Shown here piece after piece: positions 44,315 to 54,329 of a DNA stretch of 64,000 nucleotides. The notes beneath the pieces are model-generated. The model was not told the DNA's origin. It saw nothing but the letters and a program-made list of their open reading frames with translations, and made no database searches. How positions within the stretch are numbered: position 1 is the stretch's first letter; every line of letters starts with the position of its first letter. The DNA is from Flagellimonas sp. HMM57 (GTDB lineage Bacteria; Bacteroidota; Bacteroidia; Flavobacteriales; Flavobacteriaceae). Location: positions 1,736,001 to 1,800,000 of the forward strand of contig NZ_CP090004.1 in the NCBI RefSeq assembly GCF_021390175.1. The letters run 5' to 3'. The translations under genes and the position numbers were made by a program.

Positions 44315-46519
44315 TTGAAGAAGTTAGAGCGTAGTTTATCCTTAACCTCCGTTATTGCCATTAGCATAGGTGGAATGCTGGGAAGCGGTATTTTTGTCTT
44401 ACCAGGTTTAGCTGCTGCTAAAACAGGGTCTTCCGTTTGGCTGGCCTACCTCTTGGCCGCAGTCTGTATTTTACCTGCTGCTTTTTCCAAATCTGAACTG
44501 GCTACCGCCATGCCTTCTTCAGGTGGAACCTATGTGTATATTGAACGTGCTTTTGGACCGCTATTTGGAACTATCGCTGGAATAGGCCTTTGGCTTTCCC
44601 TACTTTTTAAAAGCGCTTTTGCACTTGTAGGCTTTGGTGCTTATCTGTCCATATTAATCAATATAGATGCGGGACTGACCAAATATGTTGCGGTCACATT
44701 TTTAGCTTTAATCCTGTTTTTGAACATTTTGGGCGTAAAAAAAGTAGGTAAAGTTCAAATCTTTATCGTAAGCATAAGTCTTATCAGTCTTGCGTTGATT
44801 TTATTGTTCGGAATCCCAAGAACTTCCGCAGAGTTATTGGACCCCTTTATGATAAAAGGAAAAATGGGATTATTCTCCACAGTGGCGTTCGTTTACATTT
44901 CTTATGCAGGGGTTACTAAAGTGGCTGCCATAGCCGGAGAAATAAAAAATCCGGGCACAAACCTTCCCCTTGCCATGATTCTATCGTTGTTCATTATGAC
45001 GATAATCTATGTTTCGGTTGCTTTTGTACTAGTAGGAAACCTCCCCTTGGATGAACTCAAAACAGACATTAAACCTATTTATACCATTGCTAAGTTATTA
45101 GGAGGGAACAATGTAGGTTATATTGCTTCTGTAGTTGGTATCATTACTTTGATCTCCATGGCAAACTCTGGTGTTTTGGCTGCTTCTAGATTTCCTTTTG
45201 CAATGGCCATAGATAAATTGCTTCCAGATTTTATGGGCAAAATTCACGCAAAGTATTTAACCCCTGTGGTCACTATTGTAATGACTTGTTTTTTGATGGC
45301 AATGGTCATTATTTTCCTAGACGTTGAGAAAATAGCAAAGTTGGCAAGTGCGTTTATGGTGATGATGTTTATTTTGGTCAATGCCTGCGTTATCGTTTTG
45401 CGTGAAACGTCCGCGCAATGGTATAAACCGGAATATCGCTCTCCATTATACCCATTTGTACAATTATTCGGGATTTTTAGCGGAATAGCCTTATTGATTT
45501 TCCTGGGTTCTGGTCCAATGTTGGCTATAGTCGGTATCCTTATTCTTGGTCTGGTTATCTATTACTTTTTTGGAAGAAATGCCACTAGAACGGGAATCCT
45601 TAGAAAATACGGACATCGTCCTGCCTTGTACCTACTGTACAAAAGAAAGCGAAATGCTAAAATCACCTATAGAAATAATGGCACAGGTAGCTTACAGAAC
45701 CTTGATGGTAAGCTAGCTTCGGATGCTGGTGTTGTAGTTCCTTTATTGGGGAACGAGCGTTCCCCAGAAATGCTGGTAGAAATTGGTGCGGCAATCAATA
45801 AGAACGAAAAAATTCAAGTGGTCAACGTAACGGAAGTTCCCAATCAGACGTTTTTGGATGCTATGGTAGAAGAAAACCCAAGAATAGCGTCCTTGGAAAG
45901 AAGAGTTTCACGCTTGGCAGTGTCACAGGGCATTGATTTGGATTTTGAAGCAGCCGTAACCCATGAAATTTCTGATACCATACATGAATTGAGCAATCAG
46001 ACCCACTGCGATTGGTTGGTAATGGGGTGGAACGGTCGGGCACATAGCGGAATCTTGGTCAGCAATCCCATAGGATGGTTATTAACGCACATCAATTCAG
46101 ATTTTGCCCTGTTCAAGGATGATGGTGTTAGGTATATCGGCAAGGTTTTATTGGCGTTAAGGCCGGGGAGAAAAGACAAAAACTTTATTGCCGTTGCAGA
46201 CCGAATCTGTAACTATTACAGAGCTTCTCTAACATTACTGCACGTGGTGCCCAGTAAAACGGATGATGAAACCATTGATGCCATGGAAACCAAGTCAAAA
46301 AAGCTATTGGAAAAAGTGGATACGCCCAGCATGGTCATTGTTCAAAAGGAGGACGATTCCATTGGGGCTATTTCCAGGGCTTCGGCAAGTTTTGACCTGC
46401 TCATATTGGGAACTCCCCAGAAGGATAATTGGGTGGATATCCTTTTTGGTACTGGAAAAGATAAGTTCACGGAAAAATCAGCTTGCTCCGTGTTACGATT
46501 GACCATGAGAGATCACTAG
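44315..46519 (+). CDS. APC-family amino-acid permease with two C-terminal UspA-like domains
   Basis: This 734-residue protein starts at TTG 44315 (KKLERSLSLTSVIAISIGGML). Residues 1 to about 425 form 12 membrane segments with the APC signature GGMLGSGIFVLPGLAA and an ELATAMPSSGGTYVYIERA helix. After a basic linker, residues about 465-600 and 605-734 are two universal-stress-protein-like domains (VVPLLGNERSPEMLVEIGAA; VLLALRPGRKDKNFI, with LLILGTPQKDNW near the end). Fusions of this type are thought to couple transport to ATP or nucleotide status. It is followed by an antiporter gene at 52 bases, forming a likely ion/amino-acid homeostasis pair. Confidence 0.9.
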   Translation: MKKLERSLSLTSVIAISIGGMLGSGIFVLPGLAAAKTGSSVWLAYLLAAVCILPAAFSKSELATAMPSSGGTYVYIERAFGPLFGTIAGIGLWLSLLFKSAFALVGFGAYLSILINIDAGLTKYVAVTFLALILFLNILGVKKVGKVQIFIVSISLISLALILLFGIPRTSAELLDPFMIKGKMGLFSTVAFVYISYAGVTKVAAIAGEIKNPGTNLPLAMILSLFIMTIIYVSVAFVLVGNLPLDELKTDIKPIYTIAKLLGGNNVGYIASVVGIITLISMANSGVLAASRFPFAMAIDKLLPDFMGKIHAKYLTPVVTIVMTCFLMAMVIIFLDVEKIAKLASAFMVMMFILVNACVIVLRETSAQWYKPEYRSPLYPFVQLFGIFSGIALLIFLGSGPMLAIVGILILGLVIYYFFGRNATRTGILRKYGHRPALYLLYKRKRNAKITYRNNGTGSLQNLDGKLASDAGVVVPLLGNERSPEMLVEIGAAINKNEKIQVVNVTEVPNQTFLDAMVEENPRIASLERRVSRLAVSQGIDLDFEAAVTHEISDTIHELSNQTHCDWLVMGWNGRAHSGILVSNPIGWLLTHINSDFALFKDDGVRYIGKVLLALRPGRKDKNFIAVADRICNYYRASLTLLHVVPSKTDDETIDAMETKSKKLLEKVDTPSMVIVQKEDDSIGAISRASASFDLLILGTPQKDNWVDILFGTGKDKFTEKSACSVLRLTMRDH

Positions 46520-46571
46520 ATAATTGCTTTAGCATTTGTATTAATTAGTATTTTTACTAAAACTCAAATGG

Positions 46572-48308
46572 ATGCTTGAACTTGCAGGTATAATTATTCT
46601 GGGAATTATTGCGCAATGGGTGGCCTGGCGACTTAAACTACCTGCAATTTTACCGTTAATTTTGATTGGTTTGTTGGTCGGGCCAATAGCCACATTGTAT
46701 ACCGAAGATGCGGTTAAGCTTATTGAGCCTATCTGGAACGGCAAAAATGGCCTTTTTCCTGGGGACGGATTGTATTATTTCGTGTCCCTTGCCATAAGTA
46801 TTATACTATTTGAAGGAGGGTTGACCTTAAAACGTTCTGAAATTGTAAATGTGGGGCCGGTGATTACAAAACTAATAACCATTGGTTCCATAGTTACGTT
46901 CTTTGGTGCGGGGATTGCGGCACATTATACGTTTGGACTTTCGTGGCAAATATCATTTTTGTTCTCTGCGCTTATCATCGTTACCGGTCCTACGGTTATT
47001 ACCCCTATTTTGAGAAACATTCCACTGAAAAAGGATGTCTCTACGGTATTAAAATGGGAAGGCATATTAATAGACCCTATAGGAGCCTTGGTAGCTGTTT
47101 TGGTTTTTGAATTTATAAGTGTTGGAGAAGGTAGTGCCTTTACCCGTACGGCCTTGGTCGAGTTTGGAAAGATTTTGCTCTTTGGAACCACTTTCGGTTT
47201 CACATTTGCTCATGCACTCGCATTTGCCATTAAAAAAGACTTGATTCCACATTACTTAATGAATGTAGTTTCACTTTCTGTAGTATTACTGGTGTTTGTT
47301 GAATCCGATGTTTTTGCACATGAATCTGGACTTTTGGCGGTAGTGGTCATGGGAATGGTCATGGGAAATATGAACTTGCCCAACCTAAAAGAATTGCTCT
47401 ATTTTAAAGAATCCTTGAGCGTTTTATTGATTTCCATACTTTTTATACTCTTAGCGGCCAACATCAATATTAGTGACCTAGAGCTTTTGTACAACTGGCA
47501 GACGGCAATGCTGTTTGCAGCGGTGGTATTCATAATCAGGCCATTGGGTGTTTTTTTGAGTACGCACCGATCGGGATTAAAATTGACAGAAAAACTATTT
47601 ATCGGTTGGGTAGGCCCCAGAGGTATTGTGGCTGCGGGTATTGCTTCCCTCTTTGGTTCCAAACTATTGGCAAAAGGAGAACCGGGCGCGGAATATATCA
47701 CCCCCTTGGTTTTTATGATTGTTTTGGGTACGGTACTCTTAAATGCCACTACTGCTAGATTATTTGCAAAACTGGTCGGTGTTTTCTTGACCAAATCCGA
47801 AGGGATTTTGATTATTGGCGCCTCAAAAGTATCTAGGCTTATAGGAAGTTATCTAAAAAAGAATAGCAGACACGTTGTGCTGATCGATAATAATCAGACC
47901 AATGTAGGAAAAGCCAAAAGCTTGGGGTTAGAAGCGCTAGCCGCCAATATTTATTCAGATTCTTTGACCGATAATATTGAACTGAACGATATGGGATACC
48001 TTATGGCACTGACCGGCAACTCTGACATCAATAAATTTGCTATAGATAAATTCCAGAAACAGTTTGGTGAAAACGGGGCGTTTAGGCTCGTAAATTCTGA
48101 CGAAATGAACGATCCGCAAAATAATCCCGAAGAAGGCTTGTTTTCGCATACTGACGATTTTATAAAATTGACCGAAGCTGCTAGGAAGAACCCATCCATC
48201 CATGAGATAGAACTAAAAGGACAGGAACAGTACAACGGCCTTATTGAAATAACTAAAGCAGATAATGATATTATCCCATTGTTCTTAAAAGACGACAGGG
48301 GGATTTAA
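46572..48308 (+). CDS. CPA1-type Na+(K+)/H+ antiporter with TrkA-N domain, 3'-frameshifted
   Basis: This 578-residue protein has about 12 membrane segments (residues 1 to about 410; LPAILPLILIGLLVGP, LFEGGLTLKRSE, GPTVITPIL, GWVGPRGIVAAGIASLFGSK). A cytoplasmic Rossmann RCK/TrkA-N domain begins ILIIGASKVSRLIGSYL (about 415) and binds nucleotide to gate transport. The frame ends DDRGI-stop right after a run of five G (48298-48302). The next 41 codons continue the protein in another frame, so the natural product is probably 618 residues. Either one G is missing here, or ribosomes slip by -1. The transport core is intact. Confidence 0.88.
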   Translation: MLELAGIIILGIIAQWVAWRLKLPAILPLILIGLLVGPIATLYTEDAVKLIEPIWNGKNGLFPGDGLYYFVSLAISIILFEGGLTLKRSEIVNVGPVITKLITIGSIVTFFGAGIAAHYTFGLSWQISFLFSALIIVTGPTVITPILRNIPLKKDVSTVLKWEGILIDPIGALVAVLVFEFISVGEGSAFTRTALVEFGKILLFGTTFGFTFAHALAFAIKKDLIPHYLMNVVSLSVVLLVFVESDVFAHESGLLAVVVMGMVMGNMNLPNLKELLYFKESLSVLLISILFILLAANINISDLELLYNWQTAMLFAAVVFIIRPLGVFLSTHRSGLKLTEKLFIGWVGPRGIVAAGIASLFGSKLLAKGEPGAEYITPLVFMIVLGTVLLNATTARLFAKLVGVFLTKSEGILIIGASKVSRLIGSYLKKNSRHVVLIDNNQTNVGKAKSLGLEALAANIYSDSLTDNIELNDMGYLMALTGNSDINKFAIDKFQKQFGENGAFRLVNSDEMNDPQNNPEEGLFSHTDDFIKLTEAARKNPSIHEIELKGQEQYNGLIEITKADNDIIPLFLKDDRGI

Positions 48309-48427
48309 AAATTATCTCTGCATTCAGTAAAGAATTTACGGATGTAAAAGAAGGTTATAAATTGGTCTATCTGGGAAAAGCATTCGATATCGAAACCATA
48401 GGGGAAGATTCCCAAGAAGAAGATTGA
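48302..48427 (+). pseudogene. Out-of-frame 3' end of the antiporter gene
   Basis: Beginning at the last base of the G run, the frame GAT TTA AAA reads DLKIISAFSKEFTDVKEGY and then KLVYLGKAFDIETIGEDSQEED, followed by TGA at 48425-48427. It is a smooth continuation of the upstream protein (DDRG to DLKIIS) and ends in the acidic tail typical of these transporters. It sits in the -1 frame relative to the antiporter, so a single inserted G would restore a 618-residue protein. Confidence 0.75.
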
Positions 48428-48605
48428 GATACTCGTTAGTCAAATACTTAAAAACGCTAGACATATTCCAAAAGCTATATTCATGTTGCAGATTGACAAC
48501 ACTTTTCTTGAGGTTCGCAACAATTCCAAATTTCAATGCATATAAAATGTAATTCGTGAAGAAAGCCTGCGTTCTTTTTCCATAACAAAAATCAAACCTT
48601 ATTTT

Positions 48606-48869
48606 ATGAAAAGAACTATCCTACCCCTGGCATTAATGGCTTCAATGATTTTTATGGGCTGTTCAAAAGACGATGATGGCGGTGACAGTAGATCATGTGA
48701 CGCCTTAGGTCTCATCCCTATTACTATTACTGATAATGGTGATGGAACGGCAAGACTAGAAGTAGATGGTGAATCCTCCAATGTGGATTTGGGAGACAAC
48801 ACCTTTGAAGAGTTTGCCGATGGCCTTTGCAGTGGAGATATAGACTTGGATTTGGACTTCACACAGTAA
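48606..48869 (+). CDS. Small acidic lipoprotein
   Basis: This 87-residue protein has a lipobox (SMIFMGC, Cys19) followed by SKDDDGGDS, the acidic stretch used for surface export in this phylum. The mature part is short and very acidic (DLGDNTFEEFADG, DIDLDLDF) with two further cysteines that may form a disulfide. No family is recognised. It stands alone, 46 bases before the shared hairpin with lepA. Confidence 0.7.
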   Translation: MKRTILPLALMASMIFMGCSKDDDGGDSRSCDALGLIPITITDNGDGTARLEVDGESSNVDLGDNTFEEFADGLCSGDIDLDLDFTQ

Positions 48870-48892
48870 TCAAATCAACAGAAAAGAACAAT

Positions 48893-48920
48893 AAGGGATG
48901 TCTTGAAAGAGACGTCTCTT
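48893..48920. terminator. Convergent hairpin between small lipoprotein gene and lepA
   Basis: AAGGGATGTCT (48893-48903) pairs with AGACGTCTCTT (48910-48920), an 11-bp stem with two G-U pairs and a 6-base loop. It overlaps the lepA stop codon (48919-48921) and lies between convergent genes, so it probably ends transcription from both sides. Confidence 0.65.
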
Positions 48921-50715
48921 AATCATTTAGCTTCAATACCGCCATAAAAGCTTGTTGAGGGATTTCAACGTTCCCTACCTGACGCATACGCTTTTTCCCT
49001 TTTTTCTGCTTTTCCAATAGTTTTCTTTTACGGGAAATGTCACCGCCGTAACACTTTGCGGTAACATCTTTACGCAACGCCTTTATTGTTTCCCTAGAGA
49101 TTATTTTTGAACCTATTGCTGCTTGTATGGGGATATCAAATTGTTGTCTTGGGATAAGCTCTTTCAATTTTTCGCACATTTTTTTTCCAATGTGCTGGGC
49201 GTTATCAAAATGTACCAGTGCCGATAAAGCATCAACGGGCTGCGCATTCAATAGAATATCCACTCGAACCAATTTGGAAGTCCGCATCCCAATAGGCGTA
49301 TAGTCAAAAGAAGCATATCCTTTGGAAACGGTCTTCAATCTATCATAAAAATCGAAAACAATTTCTGCCAGGGGCATATCAAAAATCAATTCTACCCGTT
49401 CTGTTGTCAGATAGGTCTGGTTTGTGATCTGTCCACGCTTTTCAATACAGAGCGACATTACATTGCCCACAAAATCCGATTTAGTGATAATCGTGGCTTT
49501 TATGTAAGGTTCCTCAACGCGGTCCACGGTTGAAGGGTCCGGCAAATCCGATGGATTATTTACAATTAACGGAACTTCCCTGTCCTTGGTCGTAAAAGCA
49601 TGGTAGCTAACGTTGGGAACCGTTGTAATAACGGTCATGTTAAACTCACGCTCCAATCGTTCCTGAATGATTTCCATATGGAGCATTCCCAAAAATCCAC
49701 ACCTAAAACCAAAACCCAATGCGGCACTGCTCTCTGGGGTAAAAACCAAGGAGGCGTCATTAAGTTGTAGCTTTTCCATAGAAGAACGGAGCTCCTCAAA
49801 ATCTTCTGTATCAACGGGATATATTCCAGCGAAAACCATGGGTTTTACGTCTTCAAAACCCTCAATGGCATTTTGGGTTGGGTTTGCGGCATCGGTAATC
49901 GTATCTCCAACTTTTACTTCGCGAGCATCTTTTATTCCTGTTATCAAATAACCAACGTCACCCGAAGAGATGGTGGTTTTAGGAACCTGTGTTAGTTTAA
50001 GGGTGCCAATTTCATCGGCAAAATAATCCTTATCGGTAGCAACGAATTTTATCTTCTGGCCTTTCTTAATTTCACCATTGATTACCCTAAAATAGGTTTC
50101 AACGCCCCTAAAAGGATTGTAAACAGAATCAAATACCAAAGCCTGTAAAGATTCGTCCAGATTTCCCTGTGGTGCTGGGACACGTTCGATAATTGCCGTT
50201 AGAATGGCTTCTATACCAATACCGGTCTTGGCACTTGCCGGGATTACTTCTTCAGGTTTGCAACCTAGTAAATCCACGATATCATCCGTTACTTCTTCTG
50301 GATTTGCGCTTGGTAAATCGACTTTATTGAGCACGGGAATGATTTCCAAATCATTCTCCAATGCCAAATAGAGGTTGGATATGGTCTGTGCCTGTATGCT
50401 TTGAGCGGCATCAACAACCAAAAGTGCCCCTTCGCATGCAGCGATCGAACGGGATACTTCATAAGAAAAATCAACGTGTCCGGGAGTATCGATCAAGTTG
50501 AGTATATAGGTTTCACCTTCATGGGTGTATTCCATTTGGATGGCATGACTTTTAATGGTTATGCCACGTTCCCGCTCCAAGTCCATATTGTCCAAAAGCT
50601 GGTCTTGTTTTTCACGTTCCGTTACGGAACCTGTAAAATCCAACAAACGATCGGCCAGGGTACTTTTACCATGATCTATATGTGCAATAATGCAAAAATT
50701 TCTAATCTTTTTCAT
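48919..50715 (-). CDS. lepA: Elongation factor 4 (back-translocase LepA)
   Basis: This 598-residue GTPase is of normal length. G1 [14 protein letters not shown] (about 10-23), G2 with [13 protein letters not shown]3 [12 protein letters not shown] and G4 NKVDLPSA are intact. The C-terminal LepA-specific domain is present, with [20 protein letters not shown] and a [12 protein letters not shown] end. It binds ribosomes and remodels stalled or misplaced translocation states. It is divergent from the receptor gene at 50870. Confidence 0.98.
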   Translation of the reverse strand: MKKIRNFCIIAHIDHGKSTLADRLLDFTGSVTEREKQDQLLDNMDLERERGITIKSHAIQMEYTHEGETYILNLIDTPGHVDFSYEVSRSIAACEGALLVVDAAQSIQAQTISNLYLALENDLEIIPVLNKVDLPSANPEEVTDDIVDLLGCKPEEVIPASAKTGIGIEAILTAIIERVPAPQGNLDESLQALVFDSVYNPFRGVETYFRVINGEIKKGQKIKFVATDKDYFADEIGTLKLTQVPKTTISSGDVGYLITGIKDAREVKVGDTITDAANPTQNAIEGFEDVKPMVFAGIYPVDTEDFEELRSSMEKLQLNDASLVFTPESSAALGFGFRCGFLGMLHMEIIQERLEREFNMTVITTVPNVSYHAFTTKDREVPLIVNNPSDLPDPSTVDRVEEPYIKATIITKSDFVGNVMSLCIEKRGQITNQTYLTTERVELIFDMPLAEIVFDFYDRLKTVSKGYASFDYTPIGMRTSKLVRVDILLNAQPVDALSALVHFDNAQHIGKKMCEKLKELIPRQQFDIPIQAAIGSKIISRETIKALRKDVTAKCYGGDISRKRKLLEKQKKGKKRMRQVGNVEIPQQAFMAVLKLND

Positions 50716-50755
50716 AACAACGATAGCCCAACAAAGAAATGCTTGCTGGCAACTG

Positions 50756-50763
50756 CAAATATA
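50756..50763 (-). promoter_or_regulatory. Possible -7 box (TATATTTG) of lepA
   Basis: The minus-strand sequence TATATTTG matches TAnnTTTG and lies 40 bases before the lepA ATG. A matching -33 TTTG is not seen at the usual distance, so the call is tentative. Confidence 0.35.
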
Positions 50764-50841
50764 GGTGTTTTAGCTACCTACAGCATGTGTTTTTATAAAT
50801 ATGAGTGTTCAAATGGTACAATAGCTCTAAAATTATTTTCT

Positions 50842-50849
50842 TAGATTTG
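50842..50849 (+). promoter_or_regulatory. Possible -7 box (TAGATTTG) of the receptor gene at 50870
   Basis: TAGATTTG matches TAnnTTTG, ending 20 bases before the ATG at 50870, a spacing seen for other genes here. The -33 region is not convincing. Confidence 0.45.
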
Positions 50850-50869
50850 GAGACTAACCCCAACTCTAA

Positions 50870-53290
50870 ATGAAGTTTTTTTCCTACGCCTTCTTATTAG
50901 CGCTTTTCGTTTGCAAAAGTAGTATTGGGCAAAGCTTTGAGATTAAAGGGAAAGTTGTTGATGAGCAAAATAAAACCATTTCTTTTGCAAATATCCTACT
51001 TTTAAAAGCAGCTGACTCTACGTTTGTTAAAGGAACTTCTGCAGATGATAATGGTCTATTTGTATTTTCTGAAGTGGAACCAGATTTATATTTACTACAA
51101 GCAAGTTACGTAGGAAAAGGCTCAAAACCATTAGCGTTGGATGTGATAGGAGACATAGCACTGGGCGCATTAATAATTTCTTTAGAGACGACAGCGTTGG
51201 ACGAAGTAGTGGTAACTGCAAAGAAACCGACCCTTGAAAGATTACCGGATAGATTGGTCTTTTCGGTCGAGAACACGGTAATTTCACAAGGAAGCTCATG
51301 GGATATTCTTAAAAGTACACCAGGGGTTATTGTGAATCAGGAGGAGCTTCAGATACGGGGACAAAGTGCAACGGTTTATATCAACGATAGGAAAGTACAA
51401 TTGTCCGGTCAGGAAGTGAAAGACTTGTTGGAAGGATTTTCAGGTGCCAACATCAAATCTGTTGAGGTAATCTATAACCCACCAGCCAGGTATGAAGCGG
51501 AAGGAGGTTCTATTTTAAATATAACGACCAGCAAAAATATTATACCGGGCTACAAAGGAAGTGTTAATGCAAGCCTTACACAAGCTGTCTTTCCTAAATA
51601 TAGTTTTGGCACAAGCCATTACTACAAAACGGAAAAGTTAAACCTCTTCGCAAATTATAGTATCAGTCCTAAAAAAGAACTTAGAAAAACCAACAAAGGC
51701 ATCAACTTTATAGACGATACTGATAATGTTTTTGCCAACTGGGACACAAACTATGAACAAATTAATAAGTCCCAGGCACAAAATGGAACGATAATCTTGG
51801 ATTATGATTTTGACGAAAACAACAGTTTGAACCTGACTTCGAATCTTGCATTCAATCTAAATCAAGAACAAACATCCCGATTGCGTACAGAAATCAGGGA
51901 TGGACAAAGCCAGTTGGATTCTACCTTTACAACACAGAATAATACGGGGCTTGATGATACCAATTTGGCCTTTGACCTAACCTATGTCCGTAAATTAAAA
52001 AAACCTGGAGCACAATTATCTGTGAACGGACATTACACTTATTACAATGGGCAATCACTACAAAACCTAAACTCAGATTACTTTAATGCCAACGGTAATT
52101 TTTTAAGGACTTTCGCATTTGATACAGATGCCCAACAAGACATTCATATTTTCACGGGACAAGCGGATTACTCATCGCCAATAGGAAATGCCTCTATTGA
52201 AAGTGGGCTTAGGGTTTCTTCCATTGCTTCGGAGAGTATGGTGGATTTTTTCAATTTTACAGGGGTTGACAATGAAGTAGATGCCTCTCTGTCCGATGAC
52301 TATGATTACGACGAAAATGTTTATGCCGCTTATTTTAGTCTGGTTAGAAATTGGGAAAAATGGTCCATGAAGTTGGGAGTAAGAGGTGAACTTACCAACG
52401 CAAAAGGAACTTCTTTAACATTGGGCGAAACAAATTCACAGAATTTTTTTGAACCCTTCCCATCACTTTATGTACTATATTCCCCATCGGACAAGCATAG
52501 TTTTTCCTTTGATTATGGAAGAAAAATAGCAAGACCAAAGTACAACGATTTAAACCCGTTCCGTTATTTTTTCAATGAAAATGATTTTGAAGAGGGAAAT
52601 CCTTTTTTACGACCAAATTTTTCCAACAACTTCAACATCAACTACACCTTGAACAGTGAATTCTTCTTTGATGTTTACTATCGGGATAACGGAAGCAATA
52701 TTGCCTATCTGATCTTTCAGGACAACGATGCACAGACTTTGGTAGAGCTAAAACAAAATGTGCTGGCAAGTAAATCGTATGGACTGGACTTTACGGTAAG
52801 CAAAGGTATTTTACCTTTTTGGTTCATGTATGCCTACACTTCTGTTTTTCATGAAGAGGAAACTTTTTTAGCGGAAGAAAGCGATAACGTAAGGTTTACT
52901 GCATCCGTTGATGGAGTTTACGGCTACTTGGCAAATTACCTAACGCTTTCCAAGGATGGTACTTTAACAGGAGAATTGACCATGACCTACTTGTCACAGT
53001 TTCTATTTGGTTCGTATATTTCTGATAGTGAATTGAATTTGACTCTAGGACTACGAAAATCCCTGTTCGATAATAGGGCGGTTATCTCAATCGCAGCTGA
53101 AGATTTATTGGAACAATATGTTCCAACCTACACGTCTCGTTACCTTAACCAAGATAACTTTTACAGAAGACGTCCCGAAACCCAATTCATAAGAGTTGGG
53201 TTCACCTATAACTTTGGTAATTTCAAATTACAGGACAATAAAAAAGAGATTGAGAAAAAGGAGCGGGAGCGGCTTCAATCGGAAGAATAA
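50870..53290 (+). CDS. Outer-membrane beta-barrel TonB-dependent receptor-like protein (OMP_b-brl_3 type)
   Basis: This 806-residue protein has a signal peptide to about residue 20 (SSIGQS). A carboxypeptidase-regulatory-like repeat follows (about 22-100, IKGKVVDEQNKTISFANILL), then a plug-like domain starting TALDEVVVTAKKPTLERLPDRL (about 104-125). The barrel carries the short motifs of the Bacteroidota OMP_b-brl_3 family, for example PSLYVLYSPSDKHSFSFDYG. The C-terminus is highly charged rather than ending in Phe. The ligand is unknown. It is a single gene, with its own -7 box. Confidence 0.88.
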   Translation: MKFFSYAFLLALFVCKSSIGQSFEIKGKVVDEQNKTISFANILLLKAADSTFVKGTSADDNGLFVFSEVEPDLYLLQASYVGKGSKPLALDVIGDIALGALIISLETTALDEVVVTAKKPTLERLPDRLVFSVENTVISQGSSWDILKSTPGVIVNQEELQIRGQSATVYINDRKVQLSGQEVKDLLEGFSGANIKSVEVIYNPPARYEAEGGSILNITTSKNIIPGYKGSVNASLTQAVFPKYSFGTSHYYKTEKLNLFANYSISPKKELRKTNKGINFIDDTDNVFANWDTNYEQINKSQAQNGTIILDYDFDENNSLNLTSNLAFNLNQEQTSRLRTEIRDGQSQLDSTFTTQNNTGLDDTNLAFDLTYVRKLKKPGAQLSVNGHYTYYNGQSLQNLNSDYFNANGNFLRTFAFDTDAQQDIHIFTGQADYSSPIGNASIESGLRVSSIASESMVDFFNFTGVDNEVDASLSDDYDYDENVYAAYFSLVRNWEKWSMKLGVRGELTNAKGTSLTLGETNSQNFFEPFPSLYVLYSPSDKHSFSFDYGRKIARPKYNDLNPFRYFFNENDFEEGNPFLRPNFSNNFNINYTLNSEFFFDVYYRDNGSNIAYLIFQDNDAQTLVELKQNVLASKSYGLDFTVSKGILPFWFMYAYTSVFHEEETFLAEESDNVRFTASVDGVYGYLANYLTLSKDGTLTGELTMTYLSQFLFGSYISDSELNLTLGLRKSLFDNRAVISIAAEDLLEQYVPTYTSRYLNQDNFYRRRPETQFIRVGFTYNFGNFKLQDNKKEIEKKERERLQSEE

Positions 53291-53309
53291 CGGTATTTAG
53301 CGCATTTTG

Positions 53310-53317
53310 TATTTTTG
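53310..53317 (+). promoter_or_regulatory. Possible -7 box (TATTTTTG) of dusB
   Basis: TATTTTTG followed by CA, as is common in flavobacterial promoters, ends 19 bases before the TTG start at 53337. No clear -33 box was seen. Confidence 0.5.
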
Positions 53318-53336
53318 CATTCCAAAAACATAGGTT

Positions 53337-54329
53337 TTGCCAAAAATTAGAGACATAGAACTTCCTGATTTTCCGTTACTTCTTGCGCCAATGGAGGACG
53401 TAAGTGATCCTCCTTTTAGGGCTTTGTGCAAAGAACAGGGAGCTGACGTGGTCTACACAGAATTTATCTCTTCAGAAGGGCTCATCCGCGATGCGGCCAA
53501 AAGCACCATGAAACTGGACATCTATGAAAAAGAACGTCCTGTTGGCATTCAAATCTTCGGTGCTGAATTGGATTCCATGCTTCAAGCTGTGGATATTGTA
53601 GAAAAATCCAACCCAGATATTATTGACATTAATTTCGGCTGTCCCGTAAAAAAGGTGGTTTGCAAAAATGCTGGAGCAGGTATTTTACGTGACATACCGT
53701 TGATGGTGAAATTAACGGCTGAAATGGTTAAAAGAACCAAACTGCCGGTTACGGTTAAGACCCGATTGGGTTGGGACACGGATTCCATCAAAATTGTTGA
53801 GGTTGCTGAACGCTTGCAAGATGTAGGTATTGAAGCTATTTCCATTCATGGTCGAACCCGGGTTCAAATGTATAAGGGTGTCGCAGATTGGAAACCTATT
53901 GCACAGGTCAAGAACAATCCCAGAATACATATTCCTGTTTTTGGCAATGGGGATGTTGATACCCCGGAGGCCGCTGTAAAGATGAGAGATGAGTTTGGAT
54001 TGGACGGTGCTATGATCGGGCGGGCCAGTATAGGTAATCCATGGTTTTTTAATCAAGTAAAACATTTCTTTGAAACAGGTATGCACAAAGAACCGCCTAC
54101 CATGGAAGAACGTGTGGGTGCTGCCCGAAGGCATCTAAAAATGGCCATTGATTGGAAAGGGGAGAAACTTGGTGTTTTTGAAACCAGAAGACACTACACC
54201 AATTATTTTAAAGGAATACCCCACTTTAAGGAATATCGCATGAAGATGGTTACCAGCGACGAATCCGTAGATGTTTTTGCAGCATTTGATGAAGTGCTGG
54301 AAAAGTTTGGTGATTTTCAGTTTGCCTAA
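53337..54329 (+). CDS. dusB: tRNA-dihydrouridine synthase B
   Basis: This 330-residue FMN enzyme starts at TTG 53337, the only start that keeps the first strand (PKIRDIELPDFPLLLAPMED). The Dus signature VSDPPFRALCKEQGADVVYT, catalytic Cys102 in FGCPVKK, and GRTRVQMYKGVADW are present. It reduces uridine to dihydrouridine in the tRNA D-loop, probably with NADPH. The last 4 bases overlap the end of the convergent permease gene. Confidence 0.95.
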   Translation: MPKIRDIELPDFPLLLAPMEDVSDPPFRALCKEQGADVVYTEFISSEGLIRDAAKSTMKLDIYEKERPVGIQIFGAELDSMLQAVDIVEKSNPDIIDINFGCPVKKVVCKNAGAGILRDIPLMVKLTAEMVKRTKLPVTVKTRLGWDTDSIKIVEVAERLQDVGIEAISIHGRTRVQMYKGVADWKPIAQVKNNPRIHIPVFGNGDVDTPEAAVKMRDEFGLDGAMIGRASIGNPWFFNQVKHFFETGMHKEPPTMEERVGAARRHLKMAIDWKGEKLGVFETRRHYTNYFKGIPHFKEYRMKMVTSDESVDVFAAFDEVLEKFGDFQFA

